Notes under the pieces: generated by a model | What the model was told of the DNA's origin: nothing | Databases searched by the model: none | The model's input: only the letters and a program-made list of their open reading frames with translations | Shown here: positions 16,322 to 24,056 of the stretch, in pieces | How positions within the stretch are numbered: position 1 is the stretch's first letter | Layout of the letters: the number at the start of each line of letters is the position of its first letter | From: Megamonas sp. UBA1799 | GTDB taxonomy: Bacteria; Bacillota; Negativicutes; Selenomonadales; Selenomonadaceae | Assembly (NCBI GenBank): GCA_002319815.1 | Contig: DCFR01000077.1 | Location: forward strand, 6,753 to 50,009 | Length of the DNA: 43,257 nt | Direction of reading: 5' to 3' | Made by a program: the position numbers and the translations under genes

Positions 16322-17503
16322 TTAACCGAAAAACGGTCCCAGAATCCGGTCATACAGCCCCACCATAAAAGACATGAGGCTGAATCCGCGGCCTATCGCC
16401 GAATCCGCCAGCATGTCGATGCGGTTGACCTCTTTACCGTCGTACAGCACCACAAGATCGCCGACCTTCTGTCCGCCCTGAATCGGCGCATTCATAAAAC
16501 GCGGCACATCATAACGCAAAGAGTAATGTTTTGCATCCTCGCCGTCAAGAATCGCATATTGCACGTCCTGGGCAGGATGGGCACTAACCTTATACGTTTT
16601 GCCATCATGCACCCAGAGTGACCGACCCAGTTTTTCCTTGACCGGACCCGCCGTCATACGCACGCGAGGGAACCCATAGTTTAACAAAGCCGCGGCATCG
16701 GAAAAACGCACATCGGCATCCGCCGCATCCATGACAATGGCAATGAGCGTGACATTGCCGCGCTGCGCCGCCGCAGCCAGACAACCGCCGGCAGCGCGGG
16801 TCCAGCCCGTCTTGATGCCAATGATGCCCGTCCCGCTATCCAGTAATTCATTGGTATTAACTGCATCAAAATACTTTCCGGCCGGGCTCTGCCATTGGAT
16901 TCTTTGCGACTCGGTGCCCACAATGCGCCGGAAAAGCGGATTGCGCATTGCATACCGCGCAATCCGCATCATGTCCCGCGCTGTAGAATAATGATCCGCA
17001 TCCGGCAATCCGTTCGGATTCATAAAATGTGTCTGACGTGCACCAAGTTCCCGTGCTTTCGCATTCATTTGCTCAGCAAAAGCCGGAATAGAAGGTGCCA
17101 AATGCTCTGCCACCGCCACTGCCGCCGCATTATCGGACTCGAGCATCATGCCCGTCAACAGCTCCGACAAACGAATCGCGTCGCCAGCTTCCAGGCCAAG
17201 CTCAGAATCTTCCGTCGCGGCTGCCGTCGGACTAATAACAACCGTACTGTCCAGATTGCCATTTTCCAAAGCTAAAAGACAGGTAAGCATCTTTGTCATG
17301 CTAGCCGGATATTCCTGCATATCGGCATTTTTTTCATACAGTACCCGTCCCGTCGACGCTTCCACTAAAATTGCCGCCTGCGCCGTAACCTCAGGCTCAG
17401 CTGCCAAAACCAGCGGCAAACTGTTCCACATAACCACAGTTCCTAACAGAATAACCCTTAACCACCGCAAACCACTGAACATCTCCCATTGATTTTTTAA
17501 CAC
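16322..17503 (-). CDS. D-alanyl-D-alanine carboxypeptidase (penicillin-binding protein, S11)
   Basis: It trims the terminal D-Ala from peptidoglycan peptides in the periplasm. The 393-residue protein has a signal peptide (cleavage near LAAEPE, about residue 35) and the three active-site motifs SMTK (about 68-71), SDN and KTG (GIKTGWT). A C-terminal domain ends in an amphipathic stretch typical of membrane-attached DacA/DacF proteins. The start is GTG with AAGGA upstream and overlaps the thioesterase 3' end by seven bases. Confidence 0.93.
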   Translation of the reverse strand: MLKNQWEMFSGLRWLRVILLGTVVMWNSLPLVLAAEPEVTAQAAILVEASTGRVLYEKNADMQEYPASMTKMLTCLLALENGNLDSTVVISPTAAATEDSELGLEAGDAIRLSELLTGMMLESDNAAAVAVAEHLAPSIPAFAEQMNAKARELGARQTHFMNPNGLPDADHYSTARDMMRIARYAMRNPLFRRIVGTESQRIQWQSPAGKYFDAVNTNELLDSGTGIIGIKTGWTRAAGGCLAAAAQRGNVTLIAIVMDAADADVRFSDAAALLNYGFPRVRMTAGPVKEKLGRSLWVHDGKTYKVSAHPAQDVQYAILDGEDAKHYSLRYDVPRFMNAPIQGGQKVGDLVVLYDGKEVNRIDMLADSAIGRGFSLMSFMVGLYDRILGPFFG

Positions 17504-17922
17504 AATTCCTTAAGCACAAAAAAAGTCGCCTGCGTTTTCACGCAAAGCATATCCCGTTCGTCATAAACTTCCGCTTCACAAATCATTGTATGTTCGCCGT
17601 TGTGAATCACTTTACCTACTGCATAAGCATGCAGCCCCTCGGGAATCGCCCGGATAAAGCTCAGCGTACAGTCCAACGTAACCACCTGTTTATTGCAGGC
17701 CAGGCAAGCAGCGCCCATAGCTGTATCCGCCATCGTCATAGTCACGCCGCCATGTACTATTCCATAAACATTGGTATGTTCATGCTGAACATCCATATCG
17801 AGCCGCACCCGGCCATATTCAATGGACGTCACATTAATATGTAAATACTGCAAAAACGGATTGTCATGATAAAAAGATAACATATATTTTTTGGTTGCTT
17901 CCGCCAGTTTTGGTTTTTCCAT
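17497..17922 (-). CDS. PaaI-family hotdog-fold thioesterase
   Basis: This 141-residue acyl-CoA thioesterase-like protein shows the family core NVYGIVHGGVTMTMADTAMG, where the HGG region and following Asp/Thr form the active site. The substrate is unknown; family members act on phenylacetyl- or other aryl/acyl-CoAs. Good ATG with a purine-rich RBS (GGGAG). It precedes and slightly overlaps the carboxypeptidase gene, so the two are co-transcribed, though no functional link is obvious. Confidence 0.85.
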   Translation of the reverse strand: MEKPKLAEATKKYMLSFYHDNPFLQYLHINVTSIEYGRVRLDMDVQHEHTNVYGIVHGGVTMTMADTAMGAACLACNKQVVTLDCTLSFIRAIPEGLHAYAVGKVIHNGEHTMICEAEVYDERDMLCVKTQATFFVLKELC

Positions 17923-17990
17923 CAGTTTCTTTTTCTCCCTTTTTCATAATATGCTGCTTTATTATAACACAAATCTGCTAATAGATAAAA

Positions 17991-18019
17991 TTGAGCCCCC
18001 CGGCAAAATATGATAGGAT
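17991..18019 (+). promoter_or_regulatory. Promoter of the HAD phosphatase gene at 18050
   Basis: TTGAGC, 17 bp, TAGGAT, 31 bp before the ATG; lies in the divergent gap with the thioesterase gene. Confidence 0.5.
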
Positions 18020-18049
18020 ATAAGAACAGCAACAAGAAAGGAGCACTTT

Positions 18050-18688
18050 ATGTACCTATATTATCTCTTTGATTTTGACTACACTCTGGTAAATTCCGAA
18101 GCCGGTATCGTCGGTTGTTTCCAGCGCACTCTGACTCGAATCGGACGTCCGCCGGCGCCGGTCGACGACATTCGCCGCACCATTGGCCTGCCGATGCCCA
18201 CCGCCGTTGGTCGGATTCTCCAGGAAACGGATCCGGCAAAAATTGAAGCGTTTACCAGCTTATACCGTGAATTTGCCAATCAATACATGACCCCGGGTAC
18301 GCTTTTCTATCCGGAAACTTTACCCATGCTGCGCCAGCTGCAGCAGGCAAAAGCGCGGACGGCCGTCATTTCTTCTAAAACCAGCCATCGCATTGCCGAA
18401 AAATTTGCTGATGACCAAGTGACCGACCTGATTGAATTCATCATCGGCTGCAACGAGGTCCGAAATTTAAAACCAGACCCGGAAGGAATCCGGCTGGCCC
18501 TGCAGCGTTTCAACGCCGACCCGTCTGAAGTCCTCTATATTGGCGACAGTATCATCGATGCCGAGAGCGCCAAAAATGCCGGCGTCGCTTTTGCCGGCGT
18601 CACTACCGGAGCCACAACAGCGGCCGAACTTGGTGTCTGGCCGCACATTGCGATTCTGGAAAATCTCAGTGATATACCTAAGCTATAA
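18050..18688 (+). CDS. HAD-superfamily hydrolase, phosphoglycolate phosphatase-like
   Basis: The 212-residue product has all four HAD motifs: nucleophile DFDYTLVNSE (residues 8-17), motif II VISSKTS, Lys in LKPDPEG and acidic YIGDSIIDAESAKNAG. The helical cap between motifs I and II makes it a subclass IA enzyme like Gph or PpaX. The true substrate (phosphoglycolate, pyrophosphate or another small phosphate ester) cannot be decided. GAAAGGAG precedes the ATG. Confidence 0.85.
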   Translation: MYLYYLFDFDYTLVNSEAGIVGCFQRTLTRIGRPPAPVDDIRRTIGLPMPTAVGRILQETDPAKIEAFTSLYREFANQYMTPGTLFYPETLPMLRQLQQAKARTAVISSKTSHRIAEKFADDQVTDLIEFIIGCNEVRNLKPDPEGIRLALQRFNADPSEVLYIGDSIIDAESAKNAGVAFAGVTTGATTAAELGVWPHIAILENLSDIPKL

Positions 18689-18698
18689 CGTATTCTAT

Positions 18699-18729
18699 AA
18701 AAAACCGCAGCATTTGAGGTGCGGTTTTT
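18699..18729. terminator. Bidirectional terminator between two HAD genes
   Basis: AAAACCGCA and TGCGGTTTTT form the stem around a ten-base loop, between the converging genes ending at 18688 and 18760. Confidence 0.85.
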
Positions 18730-18759
18730 CTATAGAAATGAATATTGACAAACAGCAGA

Positions 18760-19581
18760 TTACAACTCCGGCAGCAGCGTATCGACAATCCAGCGCATGA
18801 GATGCGCATCAGAGCTAACGCCTACTCGATCCGCTGCCGCCCGGGTAGAAGCTTCGCCGTCAGCCGGAGCCACGCCGCAGTCCGCCTGCTGCAGCAGCGC
18901 AATATCATTGGGAAAATCACCGGCGGCGACGACCGTCCGGCCTTCATTGCCCGGCAACCGGCGCAGTTCCTTGAGCATAACGCCTTTGGACACCTGCGGT
19001 CCGACAAATTCCAAATAATTTGCTGCCGAATAAAAATGCGTGCAGCGATCCGGTCCCAGTCCGCTTTGCCGGGCCATCCGTTCTGCCTGTGCCAGCTGTT
19101 CCTGCGGCGCACAAACAAAAAACTTCAGCCAGTCCTTTTGCTGCACTGCCGCCAGCTCCGCATGAACGTAATCCCGGTATTCCACCTGCAGGCGGGGATC
19201 GTCATCCACCGGATTGCTCAGTACATAGCAATGTTCGGACGTATACACTTCAATACAGGCCGACGGCAATTCCCGGCAGCAGGCAGCCGCAAACTGCCGC
19301 CATAAAGCCCCTTCCAGCGAACAGGTTTTTAAACATTGACCGGACTGCCAGTCATACAACATGGCCCCGTTAAAAAAAATCGAAGGAGCGTTCACGGTGA
19401 CGTCGGCCAGATATTGACGGCTGTTGAGCGGCGAGCGGCCCGTCGCCACCGCAAACCGCCCGCCGCCTTCGGTAAATCGGGCCACGGCCTCCCGGTTCTC
19501 TGCCGATACGCAGCCATCGGGAGCAATAAACGTTCCATCCAGATCACTGACCAGTAAAAAGCGCTCATATTTTACGCTCAC
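18760..19581 (-). CDS. Cof-type HAD-IIB sugar phosphatase
   Basis: This roughly 273-residue Cof/YbiV-like phosphatase has nucleophile motif LVSDLDGTF near the N-terminus, motif II VATGRSPLN, a Cof-type cap, and the acidic motif AAGDFPNDIALLQQA near residue 210. The frame is open 22 codons further upstream. GTG at 19581 is chosen because AGGAGGG lies six bases before it and the catalytic motif then begins within about 10 residues, as usual. The substrate is unknown; the family hydrolyses sugar phosphates, FMN or PLP. Confidence 0.88.
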   Translation of the reverse strand: MSVKYERFLLVSDLDGTFIAPDGCVSAENREAVARFTEGGGRFAVATGRSPLNSRQYLADVTVNAPSIFFNGAMLYDWQSGQCLKTCSLEGALWRQFAAACCRELPSACIEVYTSEHCYVLSNPVDDDPRLQVEYRDYVHAELAAVQQKDWLKFFVCAPQEQLAQAERMARQSGLGPDRCTHFYSAANYLEFVGPQVSKGVMLKELRRLPGNEGRTVVAAGDFPNDIALLQQADCGVAPADGEASTRAAADRVGVSSDAHLMRWIVDTLLPEL

Positions 19582-19683
19582 AAAATCCCTCCTGTATTTG
19601 CCGGAAACTTTCCCACAAAAATTGATTTCTGTCTCCCAGTATAACACAACGCCAAAGCAGACCCTAGCCCCTAAAGCGCAGCA

Positions 19684-19722
19684 AAAAAGCAGCCGACCTA
19701 AGCCATAAGCCGGCTGCTTTTT
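19684..19722 (-). terminator. Terminator after the OFA transporter gene
   Basis: GCAGCCG and CCGGCTGC form the stem, with A-run and T-run on both sides. On the minus strand it lies just after the transporter stop codon at 19735. Confidence 0.85.
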
Positions 19723-19734
19723 ATTGCGCTCAAA

Positions 19735-20949
19735 TCAAACCGGATCATCCGGCGCCGTGAGCGAAACGCTTTGTCCCCGTAATTTCAATACCAATGCAAC
19801 CAAAAAATTACCCACAAAACAAGCGGCAAAGAAATAAAGAATCATCGCATACCCGCTCGTCGTTTCACGAAACCAGGAAACCAGATAAGGTCCGACAACG
19901 CCGGCCAGCCCCCAAGCGGTAAGAATACGGCCATGGATCGCACTGAGCTGGCGCGTGCCAAAAAGATCGCTCAAATAGGCCGGCATACAGGAAAATCCGC
20001 CGCCATAGCAGCTGATAATAAGCAATACCAACGCCTGAAATAAAAACTCTTCCGTCGTTGCCGCCAGTTTCCAAAACGCCGCGATTTCCAAAAGGAAAAA
20101 CACGGCATAGGTCCAGCCGCGGCCCAAATAATCCGATACAGTCGACCAAGCAATGCGCCCAAAACCATTCAGCAGCCCGATAATTCCGACCATAGAAGCC
20201 GCAGCCGCCGGCGTCATTTGAACCACTTCCTGCGCCATGGGCGAGGCAACGGCCAACAAACCAATGCCGCAGGTGATATTGACAAAGAAAATCCACCAGA
20301 GCGCCCCAAACTGCCATGTCCTGACCGCCTCATTAGCCGTCAGTCCATGCGCCAGAGCATGAATTGCATGCTTTGCCGGTGCAGGATCCGTCGGCGGTTT
20401 CAGATAAAGCGCGCTCAACCCCATGATCACCATATACGCCGCGCCAAGAATCATAAAGTTCATGACCAGCCCATAAGCAGCCGTAAGATACTGCATCAGC
20501 GGCCCGGCAATCAGCGCCGCAAAACCAAACCCCATAATAGCCAGACCGGTGGCAAAACCACGATGCGCCGGAAAATATTTAACCAGCGTTGAAACCGGCG
20601 TAATGTAACCGACGCCAAGACCAATACCGCCGATCACGCCATAAAAAAGATAAAGCAGCGGCAAGCTATGCAGTGACAACGCCAGCGCCGTGCCAAACAT
20701 CCCGGTCCCAAAAAAGCACATGGAGACCAGCCCGCTCTTTTTCGGTCCATACTTTTCGACCAAACTGCCTAAAAAACCCGCAGATAAGCCAAGAAACAAA
20801 ATGGCCAGGGAAAAAGTCCAGGTCGTTTGTTTCAACGTAAAACCCATCTGTTCCATAATGGGACGCGTGAGCACACTCCAGGCATACACACTGCCGATGC
20901 AGATATGAATGCCGATTGCCGCTAGGGCGATAAGCCAGCGATTTCTCAT
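19735..20949 (-). CDS. MFS transporter of the oxalate/formate antiporter (OFA) family
   Basis: This 404-residue 12-helix permease begins RNRWLIALAAIGIHICIGSVYAW, the OFA-family hallmark, and has the MFS loop motif EKYGPKKSG between helices 2 and 3. OFA members exchange oxalate, formate, lactate or other small carboxylates; the substrate here is not fixed. ATG 20949 fits the family start. GGAAGGATGG lies somewhat far upstream, and in-frame TTG codons further upstream are possible alternatives. The leader holds a ZTP riboswitch, which ties the gene to one-carbon/purine stress, so formate is an attractive guess. Confidence 0.88.
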   Translation of the reverse strand: MRNRWLIALAAIGIHICIGSVYAWSVLTRPIMEQMGFTLKQTTWTFSLAILFLGLSAGFLGSLVEKYGPKKSGLVSMCFFGTGMFGTALALSLHSLPLLYLFYGVIGGIGLGVGYITPVSTLVKYFPAHRGFATGLAIMGFGFAALIAGPLMQYLTAAYGLVMNFMILGAAYMVIMGLSALYLKPPTDPAPAKHAIHALAHGLTANEAVRTWQFGALWWIFFVNITCGIGLLAVASPMAQEVVQMTPAAAASMVGIIGLLNGFGRIAWSTVSDYLGRGWTYAVFFLLEIAAFWKLAATTEEFLFQALVLLIISCYGGGFSCMPAYLSDLFGTRQLSAIHGRILTAWGLAGVVGPYLVSWFRETTSGYAMILYFFAACFVGNFLVALVLKLRGQSVSLTAPDDPV

Positions 20950-20997
20950 AATACAGAACCATCCTTCCAAAGCAAATACCAAGAGCCTTCCGCCCAA

Positions 20998-21037
20998 TAA
21001 AAAAACCATCTGGGCATCATTCTCTTTGCCCAGACGG
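20998..21037 (-). terminator. ZTP-riboswitch expression platform terminator
   Basis: On the minus strand CCGTCTGGGCA pairs with TGCCCAGATGG, followed by seven T. The 5' arm is the conserved 3' segment of the ZTP aptamer, so folding of aptamer and terminator are mutually exclusive. Confidence 0.85.
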
Positions 21038-21100
21038 TCGGCTGTTCATCGCTCCGCAGTACATGTGGTCATTTCCACTTATCCGTCAGCACTGCAAAAC
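21027..21100 (-). promoter_or_regulatory. ZTP (pfl) riboswitch aptamer
   Basis: Read on the minus strand the elements follow the ZTP/pfl consensus in order: GCTGACGGA (pairs with the final CCGTC), hairpin GTGG-aaatga-CCAC, TGCGGAGCGA, then CCGACCGTCTGGGCA. The last block corresponds to the invariant CCGCCUGGGC of this class. ZTP/ZMP accumulates when 10-formyl-THF is short. Overlap with the terminator predicts that ligand turns the transporter gene on. The identification is from remembered consensus and covariation by eye. Confidence 0.8.
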
Positions 21101-21124
21101 GTATTCTTTTATCTTTACAGACTC

Positions 21125-21154
21125 ATTATAGCAAGAAATTTTTTTGCTTGTCAA
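21125..21154 (-). promoter_or_regulatory. Promoter of the riboswitch-controlled transporter
   Basis: Consensus TTGACA (21154-21149), 18 bp, TATAAT (21130-21125) with a TGC extended -10. The start near 21118 gives a leader of about 170 nt that contains the whole aptamer and terminator. Confidence 0.85.
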
Positions 21155-21176
21155 GCCCCGAAAATTTTCTCTGGAA

Positions 21177-22181
21177 TCAATAATGTTCCTCATCATACAT
21201 ACGATACCGGTTTCTGCCGCGCCGCCGCGCATCGTTAAGCGCTTTCTCAGCCTTAGGCAGCATCGCGGCAAAAGTATCGGTGTGGGAACCGGTCACGGCG
21301 ACGCCCATACTGCAGGAAATCGCACTGAGATTTTCAATCTGCACATGCATAAACAAATCTACAATATGCTGCGCCCGCTTCTCAATGATATCGATTGACA
21401 GGCAGCCGCGGAAAAAGACGACGAACTTATCACCGCCAATACGGCCAAAAATATCAACATCGCGAAAATCTGACCGCAGCGTTTCTGTCACCGCCCGCAA
21501 ATAGCCGTCTCCCGACATGTGGCCCATCCGCGTATTCACCTGCTTAAAATCATCAATATCCAGATAAAGCAAAACGCCCTTTTCTCCCGGACGCAAAGAA
21601 GCGATTTCATGATCGATGAGTTTTTCCGTCGCCTCTTTGGTATAGAGCTTTGTCAAAGGATCCCACTGCGCGCTGTTGACCAGCTGTTGATGCGCCAGAA
21701 CGGCATCATTGATATCTTCCGTATACCCGACCAGCCAAAGGCTGTCATCATTTTCTTCCAGGCAATGATACGTCGAACGATACCAGCGATACTCATTCTT
21801 TTCGTATTTTGCCGTGTATTCCGCCGTTCCCTTCTGGTCCGGCTGACACGCGTGATCAAAAAGCTGCTGCAAAGACTCCTGCATTTCCGGTCGATCGCTC
21901 TGGCGCTCCAGCAAATCGTTCCGAAAATGCTCAATCCGGCGAGTGTCCCGTTTCTTACCGGCATTCAAAAAGGTATACTGCATGACATCTGCTGCAACAT
22001 CATATTCAAAAATAGTAACTGGCAGTTTGGCGAGCAACAGGTTGAAAATTGCATCTCTGCGCCGCGTCAGCTGCTGGCGCAAGCCGGACTGTGCCCCGCG
22101 CCGCTGGGCATCATCGGGCGCTGTCGTTGCTGCCGGTATTACCGCCGGGTTTGCTTTTCGTCTTCCCATATTTCTTTTCAC
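21177..22181 (-). CDS. PAS-GGDEF protein with GGDKF signature
   Basis: The 334-residue cytoplasmic protein has a basic, poorly ordered N-terminus (1-40), a PAS-like sensor domain (about 45-160) and a GGDEF domain (about 172-330) starting DPLTKLYTKEA. The signature is GGDKF (249-253) instead of GG[DE]EF. An inhibitory RxxD site, RDVD (240-243), stands exactly five residues upstream. Activity as a diguanylate cyclase is therefore uncertain; it may be a weak enzyme or a c-di-GMP or GTP sensor. The start is GTG at 22181 or ATG at 22169. Confidence 0.87.
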   Translation of the reverse strand: MKRNMGRRKANPAVIPAATTAPDDAQRRGAQSGLRQQLTRRRDAIFNLLLAKLPVTIFEYDVAADVMQYTFLNAGKKRDTRRIEHFRNDLLERQSDRPEMQESLQQLFDHACQPDQKGTAEYTAKYEKNEYRWYRSTYHCLEENDDSLWLVGYTEDINDAVLAHQQLVNSAQWDPLTKLYTKEATEKLIDHEIASLRPGEKGVLLYLDIDDFKQVNTRMGHMSGDGYLRAVTETLRSDFRDVDIFGRIGGDKFVVFFRGCLSIDIIEKRAQHIVDLFMHVQIENLSAISCSMGVAVTGSHTDTFAAMLPKAEKALNDARRRGRNRYRMYDEEHY

Positions 22182-22226
22182 TACCCCATTTTCCTAAACA
22201 TTCAAGTAAATATGTCCCATTCCTGT

Positions 22227-22256
22227 ATTATACGATAAAGCCGCCGCCATTGTAAA
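22227..22256 (-). promoter_or_regulatory. Promoter of the GGDEF gene
   Basis: TTTACA (22256-22251), 18 bp, TATAAT (22232-22227), about 46 bp before the start codon. Confidence 0.65.
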
Positions 22257-22269
22257 CCTTTCCCTAAGA

Positions 22270-22313
22270 AAAAAGCAGCAGAGACCCCACACTTTTCTCC
22301 CGGGTCTCTGCTG
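22270..22313 (-). terminator. Terminator of the sugar operon after the LacI gene
   Basis: AGCAGAGACCC and GGGTCTCTGCT form an eleven-pair stem; on the minus strand TTTTTTC follows, six bases after the LacI stop codon. Confidence 0.88.
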
Positions 22314-22318
22314 TCAAA

Positions 22319-23338
22319 CTACAAATTTTCTAAAAGTTTGATCTCATTTTTCATGATATTTTTTTCCCGTTTGGGCGCAATACCATTTACCAGATAATCA
22401 AAAACAATATCCATCGCTTTGCGTCCCTGCCGGTAAGGATGCTGATAAAGAATCGCCTGCAGCACCCCTTGTTTCATCATATCCACCGTAGAGGGCACGC
22501 TGTCAAAAGCGACTGCAGTAACCGGCGTGCCGGCCGGCATGGAAAGCAGCGCCCGGCAAGCGCCATAAACACCGCCGGCCGCCAGGAACACGGCATTGAT
22601 TGTCGGAAAAGCCGCTAAAAGCTCCCGCATCCGTTCATAGGAGCAAATATCATCATCTTCATTTTCCACGACCCCCAGCAAGCGAAACCCGGGCACACGC
22701 AGCATCCGCTGTCGGAACCCTTCCAATCGCTGTTGATGGCCCAACACATGACTGCTGCCCAAAATAATGCCGATATCCGCCTTACCGCCGGTCAACAACT
22801 CCAGCAGCGCACACGCTGTTTCGCCGCCGTTAAAATAGTCACTGCCGACATAAGCGTGCCGCCGGCTGCTTTCAATATCATTGTTGATGGTAACAACAAA
22901 CACGCCGGCCTCCACCAAGGCATTGAGCCTGCCCGCCACCCGTTCATCATTAATCGGATTGATAATTAATGCATTGACCTGCCCCTTGATCTCATCCAGT
23001 AAAGCACACTGCCGGTCAACGCTGTAACCTTTCATGCTGCGCCAGAGCACCTTAAGACCATAAATACTGTAAATTTCCTCACTGCGCTTAATTCCCATGA
23101 TGACATCATCGAAAAACGGATTGCCATCACTGGCCAGGAGAACGCCGACTACCGGCCGATGTTTGCGCGCCGCCAGCGCCTTGCCCGCTGGGTTGGGCTG
23201 ATAGCCAAGCTCCGCCGCCATCTTGCGCACGGCTGTTTCCGTTTCCGGCTTTACCTTGCCCCGTTCATTGAGCACCCGATCGACTGTACCGCGGGAAACA
23301 CCGCAGAGCTCCGCTATTTTTTTAATGGTGACTGCCAT
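22319..23338 (-). CDS. LacI-family transcriptional regulator of the sugar operon
   Basis: The 339-residue regulator has an N-terminal LacI helix-turn-helix (IKKIAELCGVSRGTVDRVLN), a hinge, and a periplasmic-binding-type ligand domain (about 62-320). AAGGGGG precedes the ATG. It is the last gene of the xylB operon, so it is likely autoregulatory. The probable operators are the two ATGTGCTTG-nGCACA palindromes near 29662 and 29896. The inducer would be the sugar imported by the system or its isomerised or phosphorylated form. Confidence 0.9.
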   Translation of the reverse strand: MAVTIKKIAELCGVSRGTVDRVLNERGKVKPETETAVRKMAAELGYQPNPAGKALAARKHRPVVGVLLASDGNPFFDDVIMGIKRSEEIYSIYGLKVLWRSMKGYSVDRQCALLDEIKGQVNALIINPINDERVAGRLNALVEAGVFVVTINNDIESSRRHAYVGSDYFNGGETACALLELLTGGKADIGIILGSSHVLGHQQRLEGFRQRMLRVPGFRLLGVVENEDDDICSYERMRELLAAFPTINAVFLAAGGVYGACRALLSMPAGTPVTAVAFDSVPSTVDMMKQGVLQAILYQHPYRQGRKAMDIVFDYLVNGIAPKREKNIMKNEIKLLENL

Positions 23339-23415
23339 GACGCCGCCCCCTTTCCCTCACATTGCCGCGCGTCTGCCGAAGGTCTAAAATTCCCCCGAAC
23401 AGCGCCCGCTATCTA

Positions 23416-24039
23416 TTACAGGCACAAATTTTTTCCTGTAAGCCCGATCCAGGCGCCATCCCGATCCAGTCCGCTGTCAGCATGCGCCAACAGCCACTTA
23501 TTGACAGCAAACAACAACCGTGGTTCACCGTCGCCCTTCGGAATACCGTTCTCCAGCGCTTCGTTGGTGCCATAGGGAAGCACCACCCCGCAGCGGAATT
23601 CAGCCCCGTCTATACCGCAGGGAGCATAATGAAGCGTTGTCGCATAAAGTTCTACCGCCGTCCCTGCCGGAACAAAAAACATCTCGGCTTTGGCTGTATC
23701 ATAACTACAGGTCTGCCAGTCAATATCCTGCTGCCGCCCCAGTATGAGAACCAGATCGGTCGCCGCAATATCGACTTCCGATGACCGATGGTACTCAAAC
23801 GCATTCAGTTTGGCATTAAAGCCGCTGCAGTGACCAAATTCAATCGGCAGTTCGCCGAAGACAATATCCCGTAAAACATTGCAAACATCCAGATCATTAA
23901 AAGCTAATACGTTGGGTTCATAAACAACGGTGCCTGCCGCTGTCGGCGGGCGCATGCCGATCGTTTTTACAAAGCTTTTTGTATCGACGGATACAATCCG
24001 TCCATACGGACGAAAAGCCGCATCTGTTACCTGCTGCAT
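23416..24039 (-). CDS. DUF4867-like protein of the sugar operon
   Basis: This 207-residue soluble protein looks like the DUF4867 family, cupin-like proteins repeatedly seen in pentose or deoxysugar operons. Blocks noted: EFGHCSGFNAKLNAFEYHRSSEVDIAATD, with conserved His and Glu residues that could bind a metal, and FFVPAGTAVELYATTLHYAPC. A role as sugar epimerase or mutarotase is plausible from context, but no activity is known to me. GGGGAGG precedes the ATG; it lies 17 bp after mmsB. Confidence 0.75.
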   Translation of the reverse strand: MQQVTDAAFRPYGRIVSVDTKSFVKTIGMRPPTAAGTVVYEPNVLAFNDLDVCNVLRDIVFGELPIEFGHCSGFNAKLNAFEYHRSSEVDIAATDLVLILGRQQDIDWQTCSYDTAKAEMFFVPAGTAVELYATTLHYAPCGIDGAEFRCGVVLPYGTNEALENGIPKGDGEPRLLFAVNKWLLAHADSGLDRDGAWIGLTGKNLCL

Positions 24040-24056
24040 ATTCTATTCCTCCCCTA

